Shown here: in pieces, positions 1 to 8,802 of the stretch | Numbering within the stretch: position 1 is the first letter of the stretch | Layout: every line of letters starts with the position of its first letter | Source: an uncultured Candidatus Midichloriaceae bacterium | GTDB taxonomy: Bacteria > Pseudomonadota > Alphaproteobacteria > Rickettsiales > Midichloriaceae | Direction: 5' to 3' | Assembly: GCA_905479795.1 (NCBI GenBank) | Contig: CAJQNX010000020.1 | Coordinates: 1 to 25,056, forward strand | Length of the DNA: 25,056 nucleotides | The notes under the pieces: generated by a model | The model's input: the letters and a program-made list of their open reading frames with translations, nothing else | Databases searched by the model: none | What the model was told of the DNA's origin: nothing | Position numbers and translations under genes: made by a program

Positions 1-51
1 AGTTGACAGCACTCTCATCACTCTTTGCTCTAATTTTATTTGCTCTGGTAA
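1..51 (-). other. window edge downstream of the AsmA-like gene; possible start of another gene
   Basis: Reading leftwards from the stop of the AsmA-like gene, the same frame stays open to the window edge. It contains a GTG at 21-19 followed directly by an ATG at 18-16. A purine-rich stretch (AGAGCAAAGA) sits just before these codons and could serve as a ribosome binding site. Only six codons are visible, so no identity can be given; it may simply be intergenic sequence. Confidence 0.15.
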
Positions 52-3000
52 TTATTTTTGTGGTTTAGTAACATGTTTTTTAAAAATATTTCTTAAAAAT
101 CCTGGGGTTATGGTGGAAAGATAATTTGCGCTGACCTTTAAATCCCCATCAATATACCCCTTCATATCAAATAGTGTGCTCAAAATCATACCCTCATTTT
201 TAGGACCTGAAAAAAGATTTAAAAATGGGATCTTCTTAAAAATTGTATTCACTATATTTTGAGGTACAATAATCCCTCTTGAGTTTAAATATTTTGTTTC
301 TACGTCTACATTGCCACTTAGCTTTAGTGCCAATAATTTGGATTCAGCAATGCAATCATCAAATTCTAAATACCTTCCGTCATATTCAACTGGACATTTA
401 AAACTATAAAATCTAATTCCCTTGTTCTTTATGATACTTCCTAATGTTGAAATTGGTGCCGTTAGAGTTAACAAATTGAGTAATGCTGGAGTTTTAATTG
501 CGTAAAAGTTATTTAACTCAACAAACCCTTTAAATTTTTTATGCGTTACAAAGCTACCCTTTATTTCTAAATCCCCCTCGTTTATTTTTTCTGTTATACC
601 AAGTGCTTTGAACACAGAGCCTGCATCAGGGGAAGTTATAGATAGCACTGGGTAGTTATAATATACCCTAAGTGGCTGATTTTTCTCCATAAATGCAGAT
701 ATATTTACACTTATGCTCTTTTGATTATCCACAGAAATATCAACATCGTGCAGCAAAGTATTGTTCCTTAATATCATATTATCAACCTTCCCCTTAAAAC
801 TGAAAAATCCACCACCTTTTAAATTATCAGAATTTAATTGGCTCACTAATTCTTTTAAGCTAAATTCACTTAAATCTGCTTTAATCCCATTGACTGCAAT
901 TCGATTTAAATTTTCTACTTTCTCATAATTTAAAACCATTCCTTGAACATTATTTTGAAATACACTGCATTTAAAATTTACCACCTCCCCAATTTTATCA
1001 TTAATACTTCCCGTTCCAGAAAAATATTTATGAGGTATTTTAAATTCAAATTTTGAGATTTTTGTTTCATCATTCCAATCATTTATAAACTCAATGTGTA
1101 TTTTTCCTGGTAATTTTGCTTTTTTTACTATGCTAAGCGCATCAATATTTACTGAAGTATTATATAAATTTGCCCAAAATTCTGAAGTTATTTTTTTAGA
1201 ATTTGCTTTTATTACACCTCTTATATTAGCATTATTGCCGAAAAAATTTGAGAGGGGTATTTTTAGTTTTCGAAAATTTTGCAAGTTATCATTAATATCA
1301 ATTTGTATTACATAATTTTTATTATTTTTAATCAAAATGTCTGCATCCACAAAAATATTCAGCAATTTATTGATTTTGGCATTACCACTTATTTTTAATT
1401 TCTCTCCTATTAAGTTCACCTCCAATTTGCCGTTAGTTAATTGATAATTTTGATATACACCATTAATAACAACATCACTTAATTGAGATTGTAGGTTGAA
1501 TTTCAAATCTTCAAACGTTGGTACTCTATCAAAGGGTACTACAAAATTAATTTTTGTATTTGCCATGCCCTCCACCTCTTTTTGTTCCTGAAGTTTATAA
1601 TGCATATTAGCAATCCTTAATTGCTCACTGATGCTACCCACAATATTGGCATTAAACGTCATCTTCAATTTTTCTTGATTTAAATCCTCTATTTCAGCCT
1701 TTACATTGTTTATAGAACTATTTAAAACTTTTCCATCCACACTACTTATCACCAAATTTTTTGTTGTAAACTTCACTTCCGCAGTATTTAGAGTTACAAT
1801 AGGAGCATTCTTTAGGTATTTAAGGTGAGCATTTTTCAAATTTATTGAAGTCGTGAGCGAAGGTTTAATTTGCTCGTTAAAATCATTTTCAAGCATTAAA
1901 TTGCTAACCTCCCCACCCTTAAGATGTTCTGATAACCATAAATGCACTTCTGGTAATAAATTATTCGACCATATATTTAAAACCTTCTTTGTAGATAAAT
2001 TTAAAATATTAAGGTCAGCAATTAGCTTTTTTGCCTCATAATTAATTTCACCTTTTATTAAAATTTTATTATCTATCTTTGAAGTAAAATATGGTATGTC
2101 AATTTTACTAAAATTATTTAGTATCTCTCCTTTAAAATTCAAAGCATTTATATCCAAATTATTTTGAAAAATATTAGAATTTGTCACGCTTGTTATGCCA
2201 CTTTGTATAAAATCAAAATTTATCTTCTCTACAAAATTTAAATGGGATAGTCTTGTGTCAAAATTGATTTTAAAATGAGTTTTTATATTTGTCTTATCAA
2301 TAATGAGCTCATTGCTTATTTCAGGCTGTTTATCTGACACAATTCTGCCTTTGATATCTATGGCATTACCAGCGGTAGTTTTAGCAGAAATTTTCAGATT
2401 AGCAGCTGCGTTATTCATCTGAATTAAAGAGTTCACTTCAATATTATTTATATTATCAAACTTTAACTCTAAATTTTTTAGATTAATATTATAATCATCT
2501 CCATTGTTATTCTTAATGTTTATTTTAAAATCTTCTATAATATAATTTTGATCTTTTAGTATATATTGATATTTTTTCAATATGTTTATTACATTCGTTA
2601 CAGGAATTTTTTCCTGCTTTAATTCTTTATTTTTTTGCGATTTATCATAAACAATTGCTACTTTTTTCTCATCTAGAATAATGCCTTTAAACATTTGTTT
2701 AGGCCTTCTTAATATTAGGCCAATAATATCAAATTTTAACCTTAAATCAGGCGCTATAAAAACAGCACTTTTTTTATAACTTAACTCTAAATCTTCCAAG
2801 CTAAGAACAATAGATGCATCTTTTAGGCTAAGAGCTATACCTGTGCGTATTTTACTTATATTTATTTGATCTAAATTTTTTTCAATATTATGCTTAATGA
2901 TATTATCAATAAATATGAAGTGCTTGGATCCAAAAAAACTTAAATACGCTATCATACTAACTATGATAAATAATAACATAATAAGGCTTAATTTCAAAAT

Positions 3001-3054
3001 AACCAGTGGCTTTTTTAGATAAACCCTATCTGATGATTTGATAGAATTATTCAT
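52..3054 (-). CDS. AsmA/YhdP-like envelope protein (AsmA-like C-terminal region)
   Basis: This is a 1000-residue inner-membrane-anchored protein. A cytoplasmic basic N-terminus is followed by one membrane span at about residues 20-43, and the rest is predicted periplasmic and rich in alternating beta-strand patterns. The last 150 residues match the AsmA-like C-terminal signature: a run of GNVDVET, then hydrophobic turns around IPFLNLFSG, a MKGYIDGDLKVSAN segment and the ending TPGFLRNIF. The family includes YhdP, TamB and AsmA, which are long beta-groove proteins implicated in moving phospholipid between inner and outer membranes. The start ATG lies inside the end of the pentapeptide-repeat gene (8-nt overlap, ATGAATAA), so translation is probably coupled. 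It is the last gene of an asd-led operon. The family call is fairly secure; the exact paralogue is not, so no symbol is given. Confidence 0.8.
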   Translation of the reverse strand: MNNSIKSSDRVYLKKPLVILKLSLIMLLFIIVSMIAYLSFFGSKHFIFIDNIIKHNIEKNLDQINISKIRTGIALSLKDASIVLSLEDLELSYKKSAVFIAPDLRLKFDIIGLILRRPKQMFKGIILDEKKVAIVYDKSQKNKELKQEKIPVTNVINILKKYQYILKDQNYIIEDFKINIKNNNGDDYNINLKNLELKFDNINNIEVNSLIQMNNAAANLKISAKTTAGNAIDIKGRIVSDKQPEISNELIIDKTNIKTHFKINFDTRLSHLNFVEKINFDFIQSGITSVTNSNIFQNNLDINALNFKGEILNNFSKIDIPYFTSKIDNKILIKGEINYEAKKLIADLNILNLSTKKVLNIWSNNLLPEVHLWLSEHLKGGEVSNLMLENDFNEQIKPSLTTSINLKNAHLKYLKNAPIVTLNTAEVKFTTKNLVISSVDGKVLNSSINNVKAEIEDLNQEKLKMTFNANIVGSISEQLRIANMHYKLQEQKEVEGMANTKINFVVPFDRVPTFEDLKFNLQSQLSDVVINGVYQNYQLTNGKLEVNLIGEKLKISGNAKINKLLNIFVDADILIKNNKNYVIQIDINDNLQNFRKLKIPLSNFFGNNANIRGVIKANSKKITSEFWANLYNTSVNIDALSIVKKAKLPGKIHIEFINDWNDETKISKFEFKIPHKYFSGTGSINDKIGEVVNFKCSVFQNNVQGMVLNYEKVENLNRIAVNGIKADLSEFSLKELVSQLNSDNLKGGGFFSFKGKVDNMILRNNTLLHDVDISVDNQKSISVNISAFMEKNQPLRVYYNYPVLSITSPDAGSVFKALGITEKINEGDLEIKGSFVTHKKFKGFVELNNFYAIKTPALLNLLTLTAPISTLGSIIKNKGIRFYSFKCPVEYDGRYLEFDDCIAESKLLALKLSGNVDVETKYLNSRGIIVPQNIVNTIFKKIPFLNLFSGPKNEGMILSTLFDMKGYIDGDLKVSANYLSTITPGFLRNIFKKHVTKPQK

Positions 3055-4261
3055 TAATTAATACTTTTTTTATAAAGTTATTTTGTGAATTAAAATTATC
3101 AATTTTTGTCATTCTGAAATTAGAATATGATAAATTGCTATCATTAACTGATACATTTATTAAGTTACTTTTTGAAAAATTTATTCCTGCTAAATACGAA
3201 TTGAATATTTTAGAGTTATTTATGATTGCTTGATAAAATGTAGAATTTTTCAAGTTACCTGAATAAAAATTAAAATTTGTTAATTTTACCCTTCTAAAAT
3301 TCGAGCTGCTAAAATCGCATAACATTACAATAAATTCAGAAATTTCACTATCCTGAAAAAGAGCATAATTCATGTTACTTTTATTAATAATAACTTTTGA
3401 TAACTTTGCTTCGCTAAAATTAATTGCCTTAGCATTAATTTGATTAAACGTCACATTTGATAATTTTGCATTTTGAAAATTCGATGCAAATATAATGCTG
3501 TCTTCAAAAATTGCTTCTGTAAATTCACTATTATCCCAATCTATTGCTTGAAGATCACTATTAGCAATATTAATTTTATTAAACTTGCTTGAAGAAAAAA
3601 AATTTAAATCCCAAAACACTTCAGTGATTTTTATATCTTCAAATAGGCTGTAGTTGAATTTTGACTTAACTATTTTTGACTTATCTAGATTGCAGTTATT
3701 AAAATGAGAATTAGAAAAATTTGATGCAAATATTTTAGCATTTTGAAAATTTGCCGAAGCAAATATAGAATTTTTTGCATAAATTTTACTTAATTTAGCA
3801 TTTGTTAAATTTGCTTTAGTAAAATTTGATCTACTAACATTTGTCTTGATAAATGTTGTTCTTTTTAAGGAGGTGTTTGAAAAATTAGCTCCTTCTAGAA
3901 AGGTATTTCCAAAGGTGCAATCATCCATATTTGAGCCTGAAAAATTAGCATGATACATAATGGTATTTGAAAAATCCAAACCTGATAAATCCAATCCACT
4001 TAAATTTTGCCCTAGGGATTCTACAATATTAATCGGCTGATTAGAATTTTTTGCTGAATTGAGCAAATCCTGAATCTCATTTCTAGTAAGGTTTGACTTT
4101 TTTATTTTGGTTACATCATCAGCACTTTGCTTTGATGTGTTTTGCATTAATTTGAATTTTCTTAAAACTGACTCAGGGGTTTCGTCTTCTGCAATCGCTA
4201 CATTTATATATACATTCAATAAAAAACAAAGTGATAATGCTACACTGAGTAAAAATTTCAT
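3047..4261 (-). CDS. exported pentapeptide-repeat protein
   Basis: The protein is 404 residues long from the ATG at 4261. A longer in-frame start at 4306 would overlap asd by 44 nt and bury the signal peptide, so the shorter form is preferred: it begins MKFLLSVALSLCF, has a hydrophobic core, and shows a likely cleavage site after AIA. From about residue 85 to the C-terminus, every fifth position is Phe or Leu, with Ala, Asn or Ser two residues before it (blocks such as SGLDFSN, ANFSGSN, TKANLTNAKL). This is the right-handed pentapeptide-repeat beta-helix. It is Asn-rich, as expected at low GC. Cytoplasmic relatives include the gyrase-protecting Qnr/MfpA group, but this one is exported, so that role is unlikely. 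It starts 1 nt after the asd stop and overlaps the AsmA-like gene by 8 nt. The function is unknown; an envelope role with the AsmA-like protein is inferred from the coupling. Confidence 0.85.
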   Translation of the reverse strand: MKFLLSVALSLCFLLNVYINVAIAEDETPESVLRKFKLMQNTSKQSADDVTKIKKSNLTRNEIQDLLNSAKNSNQPINIVESLGQNLSGLDLSGLDFSNTIMYHANFSGSNMDDCTFGNTFLEGANFSNTSLKRTTFIKTNVSRSNFTKANLTNAKLSKIYAKNSIFASANFQNAKIFASNFSNSHFNNCNLDKSKIVKSKFNYSLFEDIKITEVFWDLNFFSSSKFNKINIANSDLQAIDWDNSEFTEAIFEDSIIFASNFQNAKLSNVTFNQINAKAINFSEAKLSKVIINKSNMNYALFQDSEISEFIVMLCDFSSSNFRRVKLTNFNFYSGNLKNSTFYQAIINNSKIFNSYLAGINFSKSNLINVSVNDSNLSYSNFRMTKIDNFNSQNNFIKKVLINE

Positions 4262-4262
4262 T

Positions 4263-5264
4263 TTACAAATAGTTTTCAACGTATTTTTCAAAAATCTGAA
4301 CTGCATTAACAGCAGCCCCTTTTCTAAGATTATCAGAAACTATCCACAAATTTAAAATATTATTTGCAATATCTTGCCTAACTCTTGATACTAAAACCTC
4401 ATCCTTTCCCACACAATCTACTGGAGTAAAATAATTATACTCACTTGATCTATCCGTTAGTACGCCCTCTGATTTATTTAATATATTATAGGCTTCATTT
4501 ACCGATATATTTTTAGAAAATTCAACATTAACAGACATACTATGACCAACAAAAACTGGAACTCTTACACATGTCGCTGTGATATCAATATCACTGCATA
4601 ACATTTTTTTTGTTTCCTCCATAACTTTAATTTCTTCATTGGTATAACCAGTTTCAGTCAATTCATCAATTTTAGCAATAACATTAAATGCTATTTTTTC
4701 TCTATTATTGTCATCAGAAAAGACATTGCTCAATCTGTCTTTTGTTTGAACATATAGGTCATCCATTGCTTTTTTTCCAGCTCCTGAAACTGATTGATAT
4801 GTTGAAACAACTATCCTTGATACTTGGGCAAATGTATGCAAATTTTTCAATGTAACAACCAAAGGAATCGCTACACAATTCGGATTTGTTACTATATGCG
4901 ATTCTTTTGCAAGTTTTAATGATGATAAATTAACTTCTGGCACAACTAACGGGATATCTTCATTCATTCTAAAATGGGAAGATAGATCTATTACTAATTT
5001 TACTTTTTTACTTGCTACTAGCACATATTTTTTAGAAATACTTGCATTAGTAGCAAAAAATACAAAATCTATATCTGTAAAGTCAAAACCCTCTATAGAA
5101 TTTACTTCAATTGATCTATTTTTAAAAACAACTTCTTTCCCAACTGATTTTTGGGATGCAACAGCAAATATTTTTTCTATTTGTACTTTGGAATTTTCTA
5201 AAATATTTAAAATCTCTCTACCAACATTACCTGTAGCACCAATCACTGCAATACTGTATTTCAT
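4263..5264 (-). CDS. asd: aspartate-semialdehyde dehydrogenase
   Basis: The enzyme reduces aspartyl phosphate to aspartate semialdehyde with NADPH, feeding diaminopimelate/lysine and threonine synthesis; in reduced intracellular bacteria it is usually kept for peptidoglycan DAP. The 333 residues match the family length. Visible motifs are the N-terminal nucleotide-binding loop GATGNVG (residues 9-15), the catalytic cysteine in TNPNC (Cys130), the VSGAGKKAMDDL segment that follows, the RVPVFVGHS substrate-binding region, and the C-terminal LRKGAAVNAVQ helix. It appears to be the first gene of an operon with the pentapeptide-repeat and AsmA-like genes. The ATG at 5264 begins MKYSIAVIGA with no missing N-terminal strand. 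No strong Shine-Dalgarno is visible. Confidence 0.96.
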   Translation of the reverse strand: MKYSIAVIGATGNVGREILNILENSKVQIEKIFAVASQKSVGKEVVFKNRSIEVNSIEGFDFTDIDFVFFATNASISKKYVLVASKKVKLVIDLSSHFRMNEDIPLVVPEVNLSSLKLAKESHIVTNPNCVAIPLVVTLKNLHTFAQVSRIVVSTYQSVSGAGKKAMDDLYVQTKDRLSNVFSDDNNREKIAFNVIAKIDELTETGYTNEEIKVMEETKKMLCSDIDITATCVRVPVFVGHSMSVNVEFSKNISVNEAYNILNKSEGVLTDRSSEYNYFTPVDCVGKDEVLVSRVRQDIANNILNLWIVSDNLRKGAAVNAVQIFEKYVENYL

Positions 5265-5287
5265 ATCTTTAATTTAAGAGGTTTAGA

Positions 5288-5318
5288 ATCATATTATAAT
5301 AACTCCCTTTGAAAGCAA
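5288..5318 (-). promoter_or_regulatory. asd: possible promoter of the asd operon
   Basis: On the minus strand a TTGCTT box (5318-5313) lies upstream of a perfect TATAAT (5298-5293) and an overlapping TATGAT (5293-5288). The spacers are 14 and 19 nt, either side of the ideal 17, so the call is weak. The 61-nt gap upstream of asd is the natural place for a promoter. Confidence 0.25.
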
Positions 5319-5325
5319 GGAAATT

Positions 5326-7071
5326 TCAAATTTCATCAAATAAAAGTTTTGTAATAATCACCTTATCATTTTTTTTAATTTTTAAACTACCACTGTGAAT
5401 TTTCATTATAAATCTTGCATATAATAAACCTTTACTTAAAAAAAGAAGGCTATTAATCGCTGTTGATCTTGGAAAATCAATCTTAATTATTTTTTTATGC
5501 ATTTCTTCTAAATTTAACCTTCCTTCAATCACTAAGCTAACTTTTTTTAATTTTGCCTCTCTTTGTAGATCAATTTTAATATTACTTAAATCTGCATTTT
5601 CATAAAACTCTGTAAGCAATTCGAATAACATTATTTTTATTAAATTTTTATCTCCATATATTAAGCTGTTATTATTACATTCTTTATTCCATGCGCAATG
5701 AACTCCATATTCATTTATCTCACTTAAAATATTATCTAAAAATTCTTTTAATAATATTTTAGATTTAGCCAAGGTAAAATCATGATTATCTTCATAAAGA
5801 AAGTTTTTATAGATAGATGCATTGCTTTTAAACTTAAAAAGTTTAAAATAATTTGTTGCTAATTTTAACTTACTATCACCCTTATCTAAATAATTTTCTT
5901 TATGCCCATCAATAAATGATAGAGTGCGACAAATATTATCATTGAGATTTTGGGAAACAATTGGAATTAACCTCCCTATTAACTCTAATTCATCCGTTTT
6001 TTCTTGGTCAGTTTCTATGGATTGATTTAAGTTTTTAACTTTTTCTAAAATATATGAAAAATTTGTTTTATTATAGCTTTTGTTATTAACATAAGAATCA
6101 AATTGCTCCTCTTGTTTCCTAATTTTTGAATGTAAAATATATAAAAAAGCAGTTATCAAAAACAAACCAATCAAGACTATAAATACACCAATATAGCCTT
6201 TGTTATTTATAATTGAATAAAAATTATTGATTGAATATACACTTTTATTGGGTTCAAAAATTAATATTAAATCCTTATACTTTAAATTATATAAATTGGG
6301 CATGTTTTTTCTTTCATGCCAATCTATTTTACCTATGTTTTCTACATTATTTATACTTTTACAACGATTAACAAAGTTACTATCTTGAAGATTAGAAATA
6401 TGCATATTTTTATTAGAAAAAATAACTTTACATTTCTTATCTAAGACTATTATTAATCCAGAATAATTTATTAGATTACTAATATTTTCTTTATTTAGAT
6501 GAACCAATAAAGTACCAAAATATTCCTCTTTCTTATTTGTCAATCCAAATAAAAGAGATGAAACATAGTCATCTTTTAACAATGTTTTATTTGTATTGTC
6601 AAAATGAATTTTCCAGCTTTCCTTGCGAGTATTATCTATAAGATTTAAACATAAATCTGTACTCGTACATTTCGCAATGCCACTAAATCTATCTATTTTT
6701 ATATCACCAAACTTGTTTAAAAATTGAATAAGAAGTGGATTCTCTTGTCGAGTCGCTATATTTAAATGTTTCTCATAATAATTAATATATTTAGAAAATA
6801 CCGAATAAATTTTTTCTGGATGAGAATAATTATTTTCAGCAATTACTCTTCCAAGAATATTTAAAAGAATTTCAATATTTTTTATTTTTTCCTGAAACTG
6901 AACATGAGTTTGCTCAATTTCAGCTAAATTATCATTGTGAATTTTTTCATTCTGTTCTTTTATATGAATCCCCACCAGACTTAAAATGATAATAATAAAT
7001 ATGCTGCTCATAATTATAAGTAGCAACTTACTAATTTTACTTAATCTAATTGATCTAAAAAAACTTAACAT
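5326..7071 (-). CDS. degenerate two-span histidine-kinase-like sensor protein
   Basis: The protein has 581 residues: a basic N-terminus, membrane span 1 (about 14-36), a periplasmic domain of about 255 residues, span 2 (about 292-314), and a cytoplasmic part ending in a GHKL-ATPase-like region. The layout is that of a sensor histidine kinase, but the catalytic signatures are worn away. The dimerisation helix has IVSQNLNDNI (371-380) where kinases have S-H-E/D-L-R-x-P, so the phosphoacceptor His is Gln374. The N-box position reads FELLTEFYEN (483-492), with Glu at both sites usually Asn. Near the C-terminus, KGLLYARFIMKIHSGSLKI resembles the G2-box/alpha-helix/HGG part of the ATPase, but the glycine-rich G1 box is absent. 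The periplasmic part has four cysteines (135, 141, 214, 237). No response regulator is adjacent. It follows the small membrane protein gene on the same strand. It is probably a non-catalytic sensor; assignment to the kinase fold is by motif reading only. Confidence 0.65.
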   Translation of the reverse strand: MLSFFRSIRLSKISKLLLIIMSSIFIIIILSLVGIHIKEQNEKIHNDNLAEIEQTHVQFQEKIKNIEILLNILGRVIAENNYSHPEKIYSVFSKYINYYEKHLNIATRQENPLLIQFLNKFGDIKIDRFSGIAKCTSTDLCLNLIDNTRKESWKIHFDNTNKTLLKDDYVSSLLFGLTNKKEEYFGTLLVHLNKENISNLINYSGLIIVLDKKCKVIFSNKNMHISNLQDSNFVNRCKSINNVENIGKIDWHERKNMPNLYNLKYKDLILIFEPNKSVYSINNFYSIINNKGYIGVFIVLIGLFLITAFLYILHSKIRKQEEQFDSYVNNKSYNKTNFSYILEKVKNLNQSIETDQEKTDELELIGRLIPIVSQNLNDNICRTLSFIDGHKENYLDKGDSKLKLATNYFKLFKFKSNASIYKNFLYEDNHDFTLAKSKILLKEFLDNILSEINEYGVHCAWNKECNNNSLIYGDKNLIKIMLFELLTEFYENADLSNIKIDLQREAKLKKVSLVIEGRLNLEEMHKKIIKIDFPRSTAINSLLFLSKGLLYARFIMKIHSGSLKIKKNDKVIITKLLFDEI

Positions 7072-7427
7072 CTAATTTTTCCACTACTAATGTAAAGACT
7101 ATAAATTACCGCTTATTGATATATGAAAAACACATTGAAGGCTATTGGAAAATTTATATATTAAACATCCCTCTCTTCAATACTGCTCACATTCTTTATG
7201 TTTTTCTTTTTGCTACTATCGCGTTTAATAGCATTAAACGGTTTTAAAAGCAACCTATATACAAAAACAAGAGAAAAGAAAAATATTGCAATTATAAACA
7301 ATAAAATAAAGACAAGTACTTTAAACACAACATTAATATGTATAATTATCCCTATTGTTTAACTTAATTTTTCAATTATTTCAAACACTCAGTAGCATTT
7401 GATATTAATAATTTTATACTGCAGTCC
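7072..7427. other. 356-nt gap between gltX and the sensor-like gene; holds one small ORF
   Basis: The gap contains the 55-codon minus-strand reading frame described separately (7161-7328). The remaining 99 nt after gltX and 89 nt before the sensor-like gene are AT-rich. I see no clear terminator, tRNA or repeat in them. Confidence 0.5.
7161..7328 (-). CDS. small single-span membrane protein (55 aa)
   Basis: A GTG-initiated frame of 55 codons runs from 7328 to a TAA at 7163-7161. The translation begins MFKVLVFILLFIIAIFFFSL, a strong membrane span of about 22 residues. A short YRLLLKPFNAIKR amphipathic stretch follows, then a highly basic tail (DSSKKKNIKN) ending in EERDV. The sharp split between an uncharged hydrophobic half and a charged half is typical of a real small membrane protein and not of random AT-rich DNA. 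The basic side suggests a cytoplasmic C-terminus. It sits between gltX and the sensor-like gene on the same strand, 99 nt and 89 nt away. No good Shine-Dalgarno precedes the GTG, and the frame is open for 10 codons upstream, so a non-standard upstream start is possible. No family is recognised. Confidence 0.55.
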   Translation of the reverse strand: MFKVLVFILLFIIAIFFFSLVFVYRLLLKPFNAIKRDSSKKKNIKNVSSIEERDV

Positions 7428-8801
7428 TTAATTGATGATTTGTGATATCCTAGACATTACCTCTTTTTTAGTCAATATCTCCAGAGTTTCATATATAGGC
7501 GGAGATTTAAAAGTCCCTAAAACTCCTGCTCTAAGAGCTTTCATAATAATTGACGTCTTTATATTAAGTTCTTTTGCTAAATTTGAACAAAGTTGCTTTA
7601 ATGTTTCAGCATTCCAATTTTGCTCCTCTTCAAAAACACATAAAATATTCTTTAAAAGTTGTTTAGACTCGTTTAGCGCAAGGATATCTTTTGATTGATC
7701 GTCAATAGAGCTGGAATATGAAATAAATATGGATGCTAAATCAACTAAATCATTGATAGTTTGACCCCTTGATTTTATTAAAGGAATAGATTTCTTAATT
7801 CTTTCTACGCACTCTTCATTCAATAATTCTTTATTCATTTTGCTGATTATCTTATTAAAGACTACCTCATCATCTAATAATTTAATATAATGTTGATTAA
7901 TAAATTTCAATTTATCCAAATCAAACCTTGCTGGAGACTTATTAACGTCCTTTAAGTCAAAAACATCTATCGCTCTTGCACCACTTATTATCTCTTCGTC
8001 ATTATAACTCCATCCAAGTTTTAAAAGATAATTAAATATTGCTTGAGGCAAATATCCTAAATTCTCGTACTCATCAACACCTAATGCACCATCCCTTTTT
8101 GACATTTTACTTCCATCACTGCTGTGTATTAAGGGAATATGCGCATATTTTGGCTGATTCCAGTCAAGTGCCTTTATTATTTGCAATTGTCTAAATGTAT
8201 TTGTTAAATGATCATTGCCCCTTATAACATGCGTGATTTTCATGTCATAATCATCTATAACACAGGAAATAAGATAAGTAGGCGTACCATTAGAACGTAA
8301 TAATACCATATCATCCATTTCTGAATTACTTACTTCAATTCTTCCTAAAACATCATCTTGTAAAATAGTAACTCCATCATCTAAGGTTCTTAGTCTAATA
8401 ACAGGATTTAGATCTTTATTATAATGTGCTTTATCTCTCCATTCACTTATAAATTTTTCCCCAGGATTTTTGATCTTGAAGTCTTGAATTTCCTCTTGCG
8501 TGGCATAACAATAATAAGCCTTTCCCTCATCTACTAAACTTTTTACAACATCAACATGCCTTTTAATATTTGCAGATTGAAATACTATATCCTTATCCCA
8601 ATTAAGACCCAACCATTTTAGCCCATATTGTATTGATTCTATATATTTCTCATTAGAACGCTCTTTATCAGTATCCTCAATTCTTAAATAAAAATCTCCC
8701 TTATACTTTTTTGCAAATAGCCAATTAAAAATTGCGGTTCTAGCCCCTCCAATATGCAGTGTACCTGTAGGACTTGGAGCAAATCTTGTTCTTACTTTCA
8801 T
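7428..8801 (-). CDS. gltX: glutamyl-tRNA synthetase
   Basis: This class I aminoacyl-tRNA synthetase charges tRNA-Glu. The preferred start is the ATG at 8801, giving 457 residues that begin MKVRTRFAPSPTGTLHIGG; this has the family-typical N-terminus and lies 1 nt after the lolA stop. A longer frame to 8858 would overlap lolA by 56 nt. The HIGH-type motif is HIGG, and the KMSKS motif is KMSKRDG within SDGSKMSKRDGALG. The region GNDHLTNTFRQ is the expected substrate-pocket segment. The C-terminal anticodon-binding helical domain is present. Rickettsiales commonly carry two gltX genes, one of which also mischarges tRNA-Gln for later amidation by GatCAB; which copy this is cannot be told here. It is co-directional with lolA upstream. 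Confidence 0.96.
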   Translation of the reverse strand: MKVRTRFAPSPTGTLHIGGARTAIFNWLFAKKYKGDFYLRIEDTDKERSNEKYIESIQYGLKWLGLNWDKDIVFQSANIKRHVDVVKSLVDEGKAYYCYATQEEIQDFKIKNPGEKFISEWRDKAHYNKDLNPVIRLRTLDDGVTILQDDVLGRIEVSNSEMDDMVLLRSNGTPTYLISCVIDDYDMKITHVIRGNDHLTNTFRQLQIIKALDWNQPKYAHIPLIHSSDGSKMSKRDGALGVDEYENLGYLPQAIFNYLLKLGWSYNDEEIISGARAIDVFDLKDVNKSPARFDLDKLKFINQHYIKLLDDEVVFNKIISKMNKELLNEECVERIKKSIPLIKSRGQTINDLVDLASIFISYSSSIDDQSKDILALNESKQLLKNILCVFEEEQNWNAETLKQLCSNLAKELNIKTSIIMKALRAGVLGTFKSPPIYETLEILTKKEVMSRISQIIN

Positions 8802-8802
8802 A

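Noticed and set aside
3100..4000. 15-nt periodic pattern resembling a tandem DNA repeat or CRISPR-like array
   Set aside because: The periodicity comes from coding for pentapeptide repeats; the units vary too much in sequence and there are no spacers.
4262..4306. Upstream start for the pentapeptide-repeat protein at 4306
   Set aside because: It would overlap asd by 44 nt and place 15 basic and polar residues ahead of a complete signal peptide that begins at the ATG at 4261.
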